Below are positions 17,602 through 26,206 of a DNA stretch of 64,000 nucleotides, in pieces. A program made the position numbers and the translations under genes. The DNA is from Actinoplanes philippinensis. GTDB taxonomy: Bacteria > Actinomycetota > Actinomycetes > Mycobacteriales > Micromonosporaceae. Positions within the stretch are counted from its first letter, which is position 1, and each line of letters begins with the position of its first letter. The stretch is taken from NCBI RefSeq assembly GCF_900113015.1, contig NZ_FONV01000005.1, positions 124,001 to 188,000 of the forward strand, given 5' to 3'. The notes beneath the pieces are model-generated. The model was given only the letters and a program-made list of their open reading frames with translations. It did no database searches and was not told the origin of the DNA.

Positions 17602-17874
17602 CTAGTCGGGCCAGGTGCCCGTCAGTTTCTGCGTTGTGATGGCGCCGCCACGATGGACCGCCGCCTTCACGACCGCGAAGATCGCGCCCTGCAACGCGGC
17701 CGCGGTGAGGATCTCGCCCCACCCGCGATCCGGGTCGCCGGCGTCCGGTGCGTCGTCCTCACCGGCGACCAGCTTCCACACTTCCTTGAAGAGGAAACCG
17801 GCGGCCGCACCGGCGGCGAAACCCATCGCCACGTTGACCGGCTTCAGTGCGACCTTGGACAGCTTGCCCGCCAT
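17602..17874 (-). CDS. DUF4235 membrane protein
   Basis: The 90-residue protein has a Gly/Ala-rich hydrophobic segment (GFAAGAAAGFLFKEVWKLV), an acidic mid-section (GEDDAPDAGDPDRGW) and a second hydrophobic segment, as in DUF4235. Function is unknown. It is the last gene of a three-gene overlapping operon (start and upstream stop share one base) with DUF3618 and holin-like proteins, a combination repeatedly found together in actinobacteria and linked by inference to the envelope. Confidence 0.85.
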   Translation of the reverse strand: MAGKLSKVALKPVNVAMGFAAGAAAGFLFKEVWKLVAGEDDAPDAGDPDRGWGEILTAAALQGAIFAVVKAAVHRGGAITTQKLTGTWPD

Positions 17875-18239
17875 CAGCGCCTCCCCCGGATGATCAGAAT
17901 GATCCCGGCCGCCGCCGCCAGCCCGGCGATCAGCAGCATCGTCGGCATCGGATTCGCGCGCACCCGTTCCCCGGCCTGATGGGCCAGCTCCCGCGGCGGC
18001 GTCTCCCGGACCCGCCCGGTGGCGCCGGCCGCGGCCTCCCGCACCCGCCCGGTCATCACGGCGGCCTGGGTGAGCACCCGTTGCTTGGTCTCCTGCACCT
18101 GCTCACGGGCACGTGCCTTCACGTCCGCCCGAGCGGCCAGCGCCTGCACGGTCTCGCCGAGCTCGGCGCGGGTCTGTCTGATGTCCTGCCGCAGCGCCAC
18201 CAGGTCCGGCTTGGCGGCGGATCCGTTCTTGTCGCTCAT
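17874..18239 (-). CDS. DUF3618 membrane protein
   Basis: The 121-residue protein begins with the DUF3618 signature around LRQDIRQTRAELGETVQAL, continues as a charged helical region likely to form a coiled coil, and ends in one membrane helix (PMPTMLLIAGLAAAAGIILI) with a basic tail. It is probably a tail-anchored cytoplasmic-facing protein. It overlaps the holin-like gene by four bases and the DUF4235 gene by one, so all three are translationally coupled. Function is unknown. Confidence 0.87.
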   Translation of the reverse strand: MSDKNGSAAKPDLVALRQDIRQTRAELGETVQALAARADVKARAREQVQETKQRVLTQAAVMTGRVREAAAGATGRVRETPPRELAHQAGERVRANPMPTMLLIAGLAAAAGIILIIRGRR

Positions 18240-18670
18240 GCCCGGCTACGCTCCTTGACCGCGTGCTTCACTTCGTCGACATCGGCCTTGACACTCTCGA
18301 TCGCGGCCAGCGGCTCCGGCGGAACCGCCCGGCTGATCTGATTCTTGCCCAGCAGCGCCAGCACGCCCGCGGTCACGAAGAGCACCACCGTGACGATCAG
18401 CGCGGCCAGCCAGAGCGGCAGAACCAGATCCAGGGCGATGATCCCGGTCGCGATCGCCGCACCCAGCCCGTACATCGCCAGCGCGCCGGCGCCACCGAAC
18501 AGGCCGGCGCCGATGCCCGCCCGCTTGCCCTTCTCGGCCAGCTCGGCCTTGGCCAGGGTGATCTCGTCCCGGACCAGACGGCTCAGCTGCTCGCTGGCCA
18601 TCTGCACCAGCTCGGCGGTCGACTTCTCGGCGGTCGGCCGGACGGGAACGCCGTTCACGACATCGGCCAT
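18236..18670 (-). CDS. Phage holin family (DUF1469-type) membrane protein
   Basis: The 144-residue protein has an N-terminal amphipathic stretch (ELVQMASEQLSRLVRDEITLAKAELAEK) and two membrane helices separated by a short loop, as in the Phage_holin_3_6/DUF1469 family. Despite the name, chromosomal actinobacterial members are not lysis proteins as far as is known. It heads the DUF3618-DUF4235 operon. The second ATG (18670) is preferred over the adjacent one at 18673. Confidence 0.85.
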   Translation of the reverse strand: MADVVNGVPVRPTAEKSTAELVQMASEQLSRLVRDEITLAKAELAEKGKRAGIGAGLFGGAGALAMYGLGAAIATGIIALDLVLPLWLAALIVTVVLFVTAGVLALLGKNQISRAVPPEPLAAIESVKADVDEVKHAVKERSRA

Positions 18671-18718
18671 CATGTCCCCCTTTCCGTGTGATCGGGGTAT
18701 GCCCTGATCAGAGGTCTC

Positions 18719-19885
18719 TCAATCCTCGCTGTCGGACGCAACCGGGACAGGTCCCCCGAACACCGCTCCACGGGCGTCGCCGTCGATGCCGCCGCTGAAC
18801 ACGCGGGCCGCGTCCGAGCCGGCGTCCGCCCCGGGGGACCCGGCCCGTTGCGCCGGCGCGAGCGAGGCCTTCTCCACCTCGGCGCGCACCCGCGGCACGG
18901 CCGACCGCTGGTGCTGCCAGATCCAGCCGACCAGCCGCTCCCGGACCAGGCACCGCAGGTCCCACAGCGCCGCCGCGTCGTTCGCGCTGACCAGGGCGCG
19001 CAGCCGGATCCGGCCGTCGATCGCCTCGGTCACCTGCAGCACGCAGACCTTGCCGTTCCACAGGTCCGACTCCTCGCAGACCCGCCGTAGCTCGGCCCGC
19101 ACCGCCTCGACCGGGGTCGCCCAGTCCACGTCGATCTCCGCGGTGCCGAGCACCGCCGACGACGTCCGCGTCCAGTTCTGGAACGGCTTGGTGGTGAAGT
19201 ACGAGGTGGGCAGGATCAGCCGCCGGTCGTCCCAGATCTGCACGACCACGTAGGTGAGGGTGATCTCCTCGATCCGGCCCCACTCCTGCTCCACCACGAC
19301 CACGTCGTCGACCCGGATCGCGTCGCTGAAGGCCAGTTGCAGGCCGGCGAACACGTTGCCCAGCGTGCTCTGCGCGGCCAGGGCGGCGACCACGCTGATC
19401 AGGCCGGCCGAGGCGAGCACGCTGGCGCCGAGCGCCCGGATGTCCGGGAAGGTCATCAGCATGACGCCGATGGTCAGCACCACGATCGCGGCCACGGTGA
19501 CCCGGCGCAGCATCACCACCTGGGTCCTGATCCGCCGGCTCTTGAGATTGTCCGGCACGTCGGTGCGCCACCGGGCCAGCGCCACGTCCTCCAGCACCAG
19601 CAGGGTGGCGCCGACCAGCCAGGCGGCGGCCGCTATGCAGAACAGCACCAGCGCGTGCACCACGCCGGAGCGGCCGGGGAAGTCACCGGCCCAGATCCGG
19701 ACGGCCTGTTGCACCACGGTCAGGGTGACGGTCGCCAGGAACGGCCGGTGCATCGTACGGGCCAGGTCGGCGGCGAGCGCGGACCGGCGGCCGATCCGTG
19801 TGACGATCGCGTGCACGATCTCGACGAACACGATCGCCGCCACCGCGGCGCCGGCGACGGCCAGTGGAGCAGTCACGCTGGACAA
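18719..19885 (-). CDS. MscS-family mechanosensitive ion channel
   Basis: The 388-residue protein has four to five membrane helices, a pore-lining Gly/Ala-rich helix (ASAGLISVVAALAAQSTLGNVFAG) and the MscS beta-domain (DDVVVVEQEWGRIEEITLTYVVVQ, RLILPTSYF). These channels release solutes upon hypo-osmotic shock. A disordered acidic tail of about 60 residues follows. TTG 19885 follows GGAAGTGA. It lies 48 bases upstream of the holin-like operon on the same strand and could be cotranscribed. Confidence 0.9.
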   Translation of the reverse strand: MSSVTAPLAVAGAAVAAIVFVEIVHAIVTRIGRRSALAADLARTMHRPFLATVTLTVVQQAVRIWAGDFPGRSGVVHALVLFCIAAAAWLVGATLLVLEDVALARWRTDVPDNLKSRRIRTQVVMLRRVTVAAIVVLTIGVMLMTFPDIRALGASVLASAGLISVVAALAAQSTLGNVFAGLQLAFSDAIRVDDVVVVEQEWGRIEEITLTYVVVQIWDDRRLILPTSYFTTKPFQNWTRTSSAVLGTAEIDVDWATPVEAVRAELRRVCEESDLWNGKVCVLQVTEAIDGRIRLRALVSANDAAALWDLRCLVRERLVGWIWQHQRSAVPRVRAEVEKASLAPAQRAGSPGADAGSDAARVFSGGIDGDARGAVFGGPVPVASDSED

Positions 19886-19958
19886 TTCACTTCCTTCCCA
19901 CGAGCGTTGTCACGGCCGGCGTCCAGCCTCGCCCGTGGGGCCGACGGGAACACCGGCA

Positions 19959-19992
19959 GCGGCGGATGTCAGACACAGCTCACATCCGCCGC
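19959..19992 (-). terminator. Hairpin terminator after the DUF1206 gene
   Basis: Perfect 11-base arms (19959-19969 and 19982-19992, GCGGCGGATGT and its complement) with a 12-base loop lie just past the stop of the leftward DUF1206 gene and separate it from the MscS gene. Confidence 0.65.
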
Positions 19993-20010
19993 CCAGGTTC
20001 CGTCGAGATC

Positions 20011-20832
20011 TCAGATCTTGCGGTATTTGGCCTGCGCCAGGCAGTAGACACCGAACGCGGCGATGCCGGCGGCGATCAGGCCGAGGAGCCACACGCCCCA
20101 CGAGTAGCCGGCCAGCGTCTTCAGCGCGGCGTCCAGGCCACGGGCCTTGTCCGGGTCGTACTTGACGGCGGCGGTCACCACGAGCAGGCCGGCGATCGCG
20201 TACGCGACGCCCTTGGCGGTGTACCCGGCCATGCCCAGGCGGATGATCGTCTGGCGCGAGCCGGCCGGCATCTGCTGGGTGTTCAGGTGACGGGTGAACT
20301 TCTTCTTGTAGCCGTAGATCGCCATGCCGATGCCGACGCCGAGGACCACGAGGCCGATCAGGCCGACCAGCCAGCGGCCGCCCTCGGAGCTCATCAGGCC
20401 GGAGGCGCTGCTCGCGTTGCTGTCGCCCATCGAGGAGCCGGCGTCCTGCACCACCTTGATGGCGTTCCAGGCGAGGTAGCCGTAGAGGACGGTGCGGGCG
20501 CCGGAGAGGATCCGCTCGGCCATGGCCCGGCGGTCCTGCGGGCCGCTCTCGCCGATCGCGGCCTCGAAGGCCTGCCAGATCGCCATGGCGATCAGCCCGA
20601 CGGCGATGATGATCAGCAGCGTCTTGCCGAACGGCTGCTGCGCGATGGTTTGAAGTGCTCCGGACTGGTCACTGTCCTGTCCGGAGCCACCCATGGCCAC
20701 CTGCAGCGCGATCCAGGCGAAGAGCAGGTGGATGATGCCGTATCCGATGAAGCCGCCCCGAGCGAGAAGCTCCAGGGGCTTGCTCTCGGCGGCCCGTGAC
20801 GCGGTGTGCTTGACGTTCGAGGCTGCGGTCAT
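20011..20832 (-). CDS. DUF1206 membrane protein
   Basis: The 273-residue protein has six predicted membrane helices arranged as repeated pairs with GFIGYGIIHLLFAW, ARTVLYGYLAW and GYTAKGVAYAIAG, the repeat pattern of DUF1206. Function is unknown. ATG 20832 is chosen over a 28-residue upstream extension that is basic and lacks membrane character. It follows the lipoprotein gene on the same strand after 43 bases. Confidence 0.87.
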   Translation of the reverse strand: MTAASNVKHTASRAAESKPLELLARGGFIGYGIIHLLFAWIALQVAMGGSGQDSDQSGALQTIAQQPFGKTLLIIIAVGLIAMAIWQAFEAAIGESGPQDRRAMAERILSGARTVLYGYLAWNAIKVVQDAGSSMGDSNASSASGLMSSEGGRWLVGLIGLVVLGVGIGMAIYGYKKKFTRHLNTQQMPAGSRQTIIRLGMAGYTAKGVAYAIAGLLVVTAAVKYDPDKARGLDAALKTLAGYSWGVWLLGLIAAGIAAFGVYCLAQAKYRKI

Positions 20833-20875
20833 GCCCCCAATGTGACCAGCGGCGACGATCGTCAAACGTGGGCCG

Positions 20876-21190
20876 TCACCGGGACACCTCGATCTGAATG
20901 GCGTCCTGCGTGACACTCGACAGCGAGACCTGGAGCCCGCCGACGTCGACGGCCTGCTGGCCCTTGGTGAGCTGGATCTTCTCGCCGGCCACGTCGAGGG
21001 TCACCGTGTTCTCGTCGGCGGAGACGAACTTGGCCTCCACACCGAGCACCTCGACGCTGTAGTTGGTCTCCCGCTTGATGTTGACGGTGCACTGGTCGAG
21101 GCCGCAGCTGACGTCGTCACCGCACCCGGTGAGCAGGCCCAGGCCGAGGACGGCCGAGGCGACGGCGGCGGCGATGCGGCGGCGCGGCAT
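20876..21190 (-). CDS. Small lipoprotein
   Basis: The 104-residue product has a lipoprotein signal (MPRRRIAAAVASAVLGLGLLTGC) with lipobox LLTGC at about residues 19-23, so the mature protein is anchored at Cys23 on the outer membrane leaflet. The rest is beta-rich with two more cysteines near the N-terminus (VSCGLDQC). I recognise no specific family. It is divergent from the GNAT gene. The ATG is preferred; a TTG nine bases upstream is possible. Confidence 0.8.
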   Translation of the reverse strand: MPRRRIAAAVASAVLGLGLLTGCGDDVSCGLDQCTVNIKRETNYSVEVLGVEAKFVSADENTVTLDVAGEKIQLTKGQQAVDVGGLQVSLSSVTQDAIQIEVSR

Positions 21191-21244
21191 AGAGATCAAC
21201 ACCCTTTCACGGTACGGGGTACGAGCAACCCTAAGGTGACAAGA

Positions 21245-21532
21245 GTGAGCGATTACCTGGTCCGCGACAACAGCGCCGAGCACCGTTTCGAACTCGTCGT
21301 CGACGGCGAGGTGGGCGCCCTGGCCACCTACCGTGCGCGCGACGGCGTGGTGAACATCCTGCACACCGAGACCGCGCCCCGGATGCGCGGGCGTGGCCTG
21401 GCCGGCGAGCTGGCCCGGCAGACCCTCGACCAGATCCGCGAGCGCGGCGACCGGGTGATCCCGTCGTGCCCGTTCTTCGCCAAGTGGATCGGCGAGCACC
21501 CCGAATACCAGGACCTCGTGGTCACACGCTGA
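21245..21532 (+). CDS. Small GNAT-family N-acetyltransferase (YjdJ-like)
   Basis: The 95-residue protein matches the short GNAT-like family with YRARDGVVNILHTETAPRMRGRGLAGELA, where RGRGLA is the acetyl-CoA pyrophosphate-binding loop, and CPFFAKWIGEHPEY near the end. Members are minimal acetyltransferases of unknown substrate. GTG 21245 is chosen because TAAGGT ends seven bases upstream, suggesting a leaderless transcript, and the family alignment starts here; GTG 21236 is three codons longer. Confidence 0.85.
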   Translation: MSDYLVRDNSAEHRFELVVDGEVGALATYRARDGVVNILHTETAPRMRGRGLAGELARQTLDQIRERGDRVIPSCPFFAKWIGEHPEYQDLVVTR

Positions 21533-21536
21533 AACC

Positions 21537-21568
21537 CGCTGTGGCGCTCGCCGGTGAGCGCCACAGCG
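21537..21568. terminator. Bidirectional terminator between GNAT and GH3 genes
   Basis: Perfect 13-base arms (21537-21549, CGCTGTGGCGCTC, and 21556-21568) flank a 6-base loop immediately after the rightward GNAT stop and just before the stop of the leftward GH3 gene. Confidence 0.85.
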
Positions 21569-21574
21569 GAGATG

Positions 21575-23170
21575 TCAGGCGGCCACCGGCTGCGGGGCTG
21601 GCTCCGGGACGTCCACACCGGCGATGATCTCGGCGGCGGCGCGGCCCAGCGCGCGGGTGGCCCCGTGGGTGGCGATGTGCACGCCGCCGGTCACGGTGAC
21701 CGGGATGCCCATCTCGACGACGATCGCGTCCGGCCGGGCCGCCAGCACACCGGCCAGGGTCCGCTCGATCCACGGGTGACGGTGCACGTCCCGGACCACC
21801 AGGACCAGCGGCCGCTCCCCGGCCCCGGCCAGCACCGGCGCCGACGGGTCGGCCAGCGGCTCCAGGTCCTCGGCCTCGAACCGGACCGCGGTGGTGCCGG
21901 GCAGCAGCTCGGCGAGCGGGTCGCCGACACCCCACGGGGTCTCGCTGCCGATCGCGATGTTGCGCGGCGGCGCGAACTCGACAACGTGCGGCACGCCGGA
22001 GACCGGCAGGACGGGGCCGGCCGCGGTGCTGGTCACGCGGACCGCCCGGCGCGCCGCCGCGAAGCCGACCGTCGAGCCGAGCAGCGCGTCGGCGGCCGGG
22101 AAACCGAGCACCGCGACCTCGGCGCCGGCCGCGGCGTCGGCGATCGCGCGGGCGCCGGTCGCCACCTGCGTACGCGTGGTCCAGGCGGCCAGCGCGCGGA
22201 CCCGGGCGACCGCGTCGCGCAGCCGCGCCTCGGGCAGCTCCCCGGAGCGGACCGCGGCGACGATCGCGTCCCGCAGGCGGATCGCGGTCTGCTCGTCGGC
22301 GTGGTCGCCGCCCACGCAGATCGCGTCCACCCCGGCGGCGAGCGCGCGGACGGTGGCGCCCTCCAGGCCGAAGCGGCGGCGCACGCCCTGCATCTCGATG
22401 CCGTCGGTGACGATCAGGCCGTCGAAGCCGAGCTCCTCACGGAGCAGGCCGGTCAGGATGCGCGGGCTGAGCGTGGCCGGCAGGTCCCGGTCCCACGCCG
22501 GAACCAGCAGGTGGCCGGTCATCACGGCCCGGGCGCCGGCCGCGATCGCCGCCCGGAACGGGACCAGCTCGCAGGCGGCCAGCTCGGCCTCGGACCGGTC
22601 GATCACCGGCACGTCGTGGTGCGAGTCGACGGCGGTGTCGCCGTGACCGGGGAAGTGCTTGGCGCAGCCGGCCACCCCGGCGGACTGGAGCCCGCGGATG
22701 AAGGCCGACGTGTGACGGGCCACCAGATGAGGCTCGGCGCCGAACGCGCGTACCCCGATGACCGGGTTTCCGGGGTTGCTGTTGACGTCGGCGTCCGGGG
22801 CGTAGTCGAGCGTGATGCCGGCGTCGGCCAGCTCCCGGCCCAGATCGCGGGCGACCAGCTCGGTCAGCTCGGCGTCGTCGACCGCGCCGAGGGCCAGGTT
22901 GCCCGGACGGGAGCTGCCGTGCCGCGACTCGAACCGGGTGACGTCACCGGCCTCCTCGTCGATGGCAACGATCACATCCGGGTTCTCCGAGCGGAGCTGC
23001 GCGGTGAGCGCGGCCACCTGTACGGGCGACTCCACGTTGCGGGCGAAGAGGGCGACTCCCCCGAGCCCGGCGCCGAGCCAGCGGCGGACCCAGTCCGGCG
23101 CGGTCGTCCCCACGAAGCCCGGTTGCAGTACCGCAGCTGCCAGTTCCGGCAATTCGCCGTGAATGGACAT
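21575..23170 (-). CDS. Glycoside hydrolase family 3 protein (beta-N-acetylhexosaminidase, NagZ type)
   Basis: The 531-residue protein has a GH3 TIM barrel with the NagZ-type His/Asp dyad motif KHFPGHGDTAVDSH (171-184) and the nucleophile in VTDGIEM (D256). A second alpha/beta domain (about 350-530) follows. NagZ-type enzymes remove N-acetylglucosamine from cell-wall fragments or glycans. No signal peptide is present, so it should act in the cytoplasm on recycled muropeptides. ATG 23170 has a GGAGGT box with long spacing. Confidence 0.88.
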   Translation of the reverse strand: MSIHGELPELAAAVLQPGFVGTTAPDWVRRWLGAGLGGVALFARNVESPVQVAALTAQLRSENPDVIVAIDEEAGDVTRFESRHGSSRPGNLALGAVDDAELTELVARDLGRELADAGITLDYAPDADVNSNPGNPVIGVRAFGAEPHLVARHTSAFIRGLQSAGVAGCAKHFPGHGDTAVDSHHDVPVIDRSEAELAACELVPFRAAIAAGARAVMTGHLLVPAWDRDLPATLSPRILTGLLREELGFDGLIVTDGIEMQGVRRRFGLEGATVRALAAGVDAICVGGDHADEQTAIRLRDAIVAAVRSGELPEARLRDAVARVRALAAWTTRTQVATGARAIADAAAGAEVAVLGFPAADALLGSTVGFAAARRAVRVTSTAAGPVLPVSGVPHVVEFAPPRNIAIGSETPWGVGDPLAELLPGTTAVRFEAEDLEPLADPSAPVLAGAGERPLVLVVRDVHRHPWIERTLAGVLAARPDAIVVEMGIPVTVTGGVHIATHGATRALGRAAAEIIAGVDVPEPAPQPVAA

Positions 23171-23260
23171 GAGCCCCCGTACCTCCGATGCGTTCGGCTC
23201 CCCCGTTACGGGGACCTATGTTCACACCCTCCCGAGACTTTAGTCAACAAACCTTTCTAT

Positions 23261-23287
23261 TTGCTGTGGCATCCCGATCGCTAGGAT
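23261..23287 (+). promoter_or_regulatory. Probable promoter for the 41-aa protein/LLM oxidoreductase/recQ group
   Basis: TTGCTG (23261-23266) and TAGGAT (23282-23287) with a 15-base spacer lie in an AT-rich island. The -10 ends six bases before GTG 23294, so the first codon could be the transcript start. Confidence 0.5.
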
Positions 23288-23293
23288 GTGCAC

Positions 23294-23419
23294 GTGCTCA
23301 CTCCACTCGCCGCAACGGGTGTCGACTGGTCCGAGGTGCATGCCGTCCGCCTCCTCGGCATCGCCCTCGCCGTGCTCTTCCTGCTCTGGGCGATCCGCCG
23401 CATGTTCGGAGGCAAATAG
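23294..23419 (+). CDS. Small single-pass membrane protein (41 aa)
   Basis: GTG 23294 encodes a short amphipathic start (ATGVDWSEVHAVRLL), one membrane helix (GIALAVLFLLWAI) and a basic RRMFGGK end. The likely promoter TAGGAT is six bases upstream, so the transcript is predicted to be leaderless. It ends 16 bases before the LLM oxidoreductase start and is probably cotranscribed. Function is unknown. Confidence 0.65.
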   Translation: MLTPLAATGVDWSEVHAVRLLGIALAVLFLLWAIRRMFGGK

Positions 23420-23435
23420 GGGTATCGGGGGCGCC

Positions 23436-24386
23436 ATGCGCATCGGATACTTCCTGTCGAGCGAGGAGTACTCGCCCGGCCAATTGCTGGAGCAGGCGAA
23501 AGGCGCGGAGCGCGCGGGATTCCAGGGCCTGTGGATCTCCGACCACTACCACCCCTGGGTGGACGCGCAGGGCCAGAGCGCCTTCGTGTGGTCCATGATC
23601 GGCGCGCTCAGCCAGGCCACCGGCCTGCCGATCACCACGGCCGTCACCTGCCCGACCGTCCGCATCCACCCGGCCGTGATCGCCCAGGCCGCCGCCACCA
23701 GCGCGGTCCTCACCGGCGGCCGGTTCCGGCTCGGCGTCGGCACCGGCGAGGCCCTCAACGAGCACATCTTCGGCGACGCCTGGCCCGAGCTGGACGTCCG
23801 GCTGGAGATGCTGGAGGAGGCCGTCGAGATCATGCGCGGCCTCTGGACCGGGGAGAACTACTCGCACCACGGCAAGCACTACACCGTGGAGAACGCCCGC
23901 ATCTACACGCTGCCGGAGCAGCCCGTCGAGATCCTGGTGTCCGGTTTCGGGCCGAAGGCGATCGAGGCCGCCGCCCGGATCGGCGACGGCTACGTCAGCG
24001 TCATGCCCGACGGCGACCTGGTCGACCGGTTCCGCAAGGCCGGCGGCGGGAGCAAGGTCGCCCAGGGCGGCTTCAAGGCGGCGTTCGCGGACACCGCCGA
24101 GGAGGGCGCGCGGATCGCGTACGAGAAATGGCCCAACGCCGGCGTGCCCGGCGAGCTCTCCCAGGTGCTGCCCACGCCCAAGCACTTCGAGCAGGCGTCG
24201 CAGCTGGTCACCAAGGAGATGGCAGCCGAGAGCTTCGTCTGCGGCAACGACCCGGAGAAGCACCTCGAGATGATCCGGAAGTACGCCGACGCCGGCTTCG
24301 ACGAGATCTACGTCGCCAACTCGGGCCCGCACTACCAGGGCCTCTTCGACCTGTACGCCCGTGAGATCCTCCCGAAGATCGGATAG
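23436..24386 (+). CDS. LLM-class F420-dependent oxidoreductase (G6PDH-like subfamily)
   Basis: The 316-residue TIM-barrel protein starts MRIGYFLSSEEYSP and contains GLWISDHYHPW, GVGTGEALNEH and the SGFGPKAIEAAARIGDGY segment of the coenzyme F420-dependent luciferase-like family. It belongs to the subfamily related to F420-dependent glucose-6-phosphate dehydrogenase. It should transfer hydride between F420 and an unknown substrate; presence implies the host makes F420. ATG 23436 is preferred to the in-frame ATG at 23286, which lies within the 41-aa gene's leader. recQ starts ten bases after its stop. Confidence 0.92.
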   Translation: MRIGYFLSSEEYSPGQLLEQAKGAERAGFQGLWISDHYHPWVDAQGQSAFVWSMIGALSQATGLPITTAVTCPTVRIHPAVIAQAAATSAVLTGGRFRLGVGTGEALNEHIFGDAWPELDVRLEMLEEAVEIMRGLWTGENYSHHGKHYTVENARIYTLPEQPVEILVSGFGPKAIEAAARIGDGYVSVMPDGDLVDRFRKAGGGSKVAQGGFKAAFADTAEEGARIAYEKWPNAGVPGELSQVLPTPKHFEQASQLVTKEMAAESFVCGNDPEKHLEMIRKYADAGFDEIYVANSGPHYQGLFDLYAREILPKIG

Positions 24387-24396
24387 CCTCCCCTCG

Positions 24397-26058
24397 ATGA
24401 AACTGCCGATCTACGGCCCGCGCCTGCGCCGGGTCGCCCGCAACCAGTTCGGCTGGCGCACGCTGCGACCCGGCCAGTTCAAGCCGATGCGTGCCGTGCT
24501 GCGCCGCAAGGACGCCCTCGTGGTGCTCCCGACCGGCGCCGGGAAGTCGGCGATCTACCAGATCCCGGCCGTGCTGCTGCCCGGCCCGACCGTGGTGATC
24601 TCGCCGCTGCTCGCCCTCCAGCAGGACCAGATCGCCGCCCTCAACGACCGCGGCGACGCGAAGGTCCGCGCGGTCCGGGTCAGCTCGCAGGAGACCCCCA
24701 ACCAGCAGCGCGAGGCGATCGAGGCGGTCCGCCGCGGTGAGGCCGAGTTCCTCTTCATCACCCCGGAGCAGCTGAGCAACCCGGAGCGGCAGGCCGAGGT
24801 GCGGGCGCTCAAGCCGGGCCTGGTCGCTGTCGACGAAGCGCACTGCATCTCCGCCTGGGGACACGACTTCCGCCCCGACTATCTCGCGCTCGGCGAGATG
24901 ATCAAGCAGATCGGGCGGCCGCCGATCCTGGCGCTCACCGCCACCGCGTCGCCGCCGGTCCGCGAGGACATCATCGCCCGGCTGCACCTGAACAAGCCGG
25001 AGATCCACGTCTCCGGGCTGGACCGGCGCAACCTGTTCCTCGAGGTCGCGTACTGCCCGGACGACAACTACCGGTGGCGCAAGCTGACCACGATGCTCGA
25101 CGAGGAGCAGCGGCCCGGCATCATCTACGTCGCCACCCGCCGCGCCGCCGAGGAGCTCGCCGAACGCCTCACCACCTCCGGGTACCCGGCCGCCTACTAC
25201 CACGGCGGGATGGCCGCCGGCCTGCGCGAGCAGCGCCACGAGGAGTTCCAGGACGACAAGGTCGACATCATGGTGGCGACGTCGGCGTTCGGCATGGGCA
25301 TCGACAAGCCGAACATCCGCTGGGTCGCCCACGTCGCCCTGCCCGACTCCCCGGACAGCTACTTCCAGGAGATCGGCCGGGCCGGCCGCGACGGCGAACC
25401 GGCGCGGGCCCTGCTGCTGTGGCGCTCCGAGGACGAGGCCATCCAGCGGTTCTTCCAGGGCGGCTCCCCCGACCCCGACGAGCTGCGCGACCTGGCCGGC
25501 GAACTGCACAAGGGACCGGCCTCCAAGACCGCGTTGCAGAAGGCGACCGGCCTCGGGCCGCGCAAGCTCGGGCAGTACCTCAACCTGCTGGAGCAGGTCG
25601 GCGCGGTGCGCGCCGGATCCGGCCACAAGCTGACGGTCCCGGCCCGCGCGCCCCTCCCGGCCGCGGCCGCCGAGGCCGCCTGCGCGGAGTACGAGCGGCA
25701 ACAGGCCGTCATGCGGTCCCGGACCGACATGATGCGCGGGTTCGCCCAGTCCCGGCAGTGCCGCACCGAGACGCTCCTGGCGTATTTCGGCGAGGACCTG
25801 AAGAAACCGTGCGGCCACTGCGACAACTGCGCCGACGGCACCGCCCACGAGATCGCCGCCGCCGAGCCGGAGGGCCCGTTCCCGGTGCACGCCCGGGTGC
25901 AGCACGGCGAGTGGGGCGAGGGCATGGTGATGAACTACGAGGAGGACCGGATGACGGTCCTCTTCGACGACGTCGGCTACAAGACGCTGTCGGTCCCGGT
26001 CGTCGTCGCGAACACGTTGCTGACGCCAGTCAAGGCTTCCTCGAAAGCCGGACGCTGA
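24397..26058 (+). CDS. recQ: ATP-dependent DNA helicase RecQ
   Basis: The 553-residue superfamily 2 helicase unwinds DNA 3'-to-5' in recombinational repair. It shows Walker A LPTGAGKSA (44-52), DEAH (146-149), motif VI QEIGRAGRDGEPA and the RecQ zinc-binding cysteines CRTETLLAYFGE...CGHCDNC. There is no HRDC domain; instead the C-terminus has a small DUF3553-like beta domain (VQHGEWGEGMVMNYEEDRMTV). TAGCCT lies seven bases before ATG 24397, so it may also have its own start, though it follows the LLM gene closely. Confidence 0.95.
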   Translation: MKLPIYGPRLRRVARNQFGWRTLRPGQFKPMRAVLRRKDALVVLPTGAGKSAIYQIPAVLLPGPTVVISPLLALQQDQIAALNDRGDAKVRAVRVSSQETPNQQREAIEAVRRGEAEFLFITPEQLSNPERQAEVRALKPGLVAVDEAHCISAWGHDFRPDYLALGEMIKQIGRPPILALTATASPPVREDIIARLHLNKPEIHVSGLDRRNLFLEVAYCPDDNYRWRKLTTMLDEEQRPGIIYVATRRAAEELAERLTTSGYPAAYYHGGMAAGLREQRHEEFQDDKVDIMVATSAFGMGIDKPNIRWVAHVALPDSPDSYFQEIGRAGRDGEPARALLLWRSEDEAIQRFFQGGSPDPDELRDLAGELHKGPASKTALQKATGLGPRKLGQYLNLLEQVGAVRAGSGHKLTVPARAPLPAAAAEAACAEYERQQAVMRSRTDMMRGFAQSRQCRTETLLAYFGEDLKKPCGHCDNCADGTAHEIAAAEPEGPFPVHARVQHGEWGEGMVMNYEEDRMTVLFDDVGYKTLSVPVVVANTLLTPVKASSKAGR

Positions 26059-26206
26059 GTCGGCTCCTTCATGGACTGCTCCAGACCTTCCGGGGCCGGT
26101 GTCGGGTAGCGGACCGGAGAACGTGGCCCGCGCCGGCGAACCGGAACATCGATGTCGGCGTACGTTCCGGTAGAGACGCGAATCGCGAGCACCGGGGGAG
26201 GCGTCG

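Noticed and set aside
18236..18670. Prophage remnant suggested by the holin-like gene
   Set aside because: No other phage genes, integrase or attachment site are nearby; the gene belongs to a chromosomal trio with DUF3618 and DUF4235.
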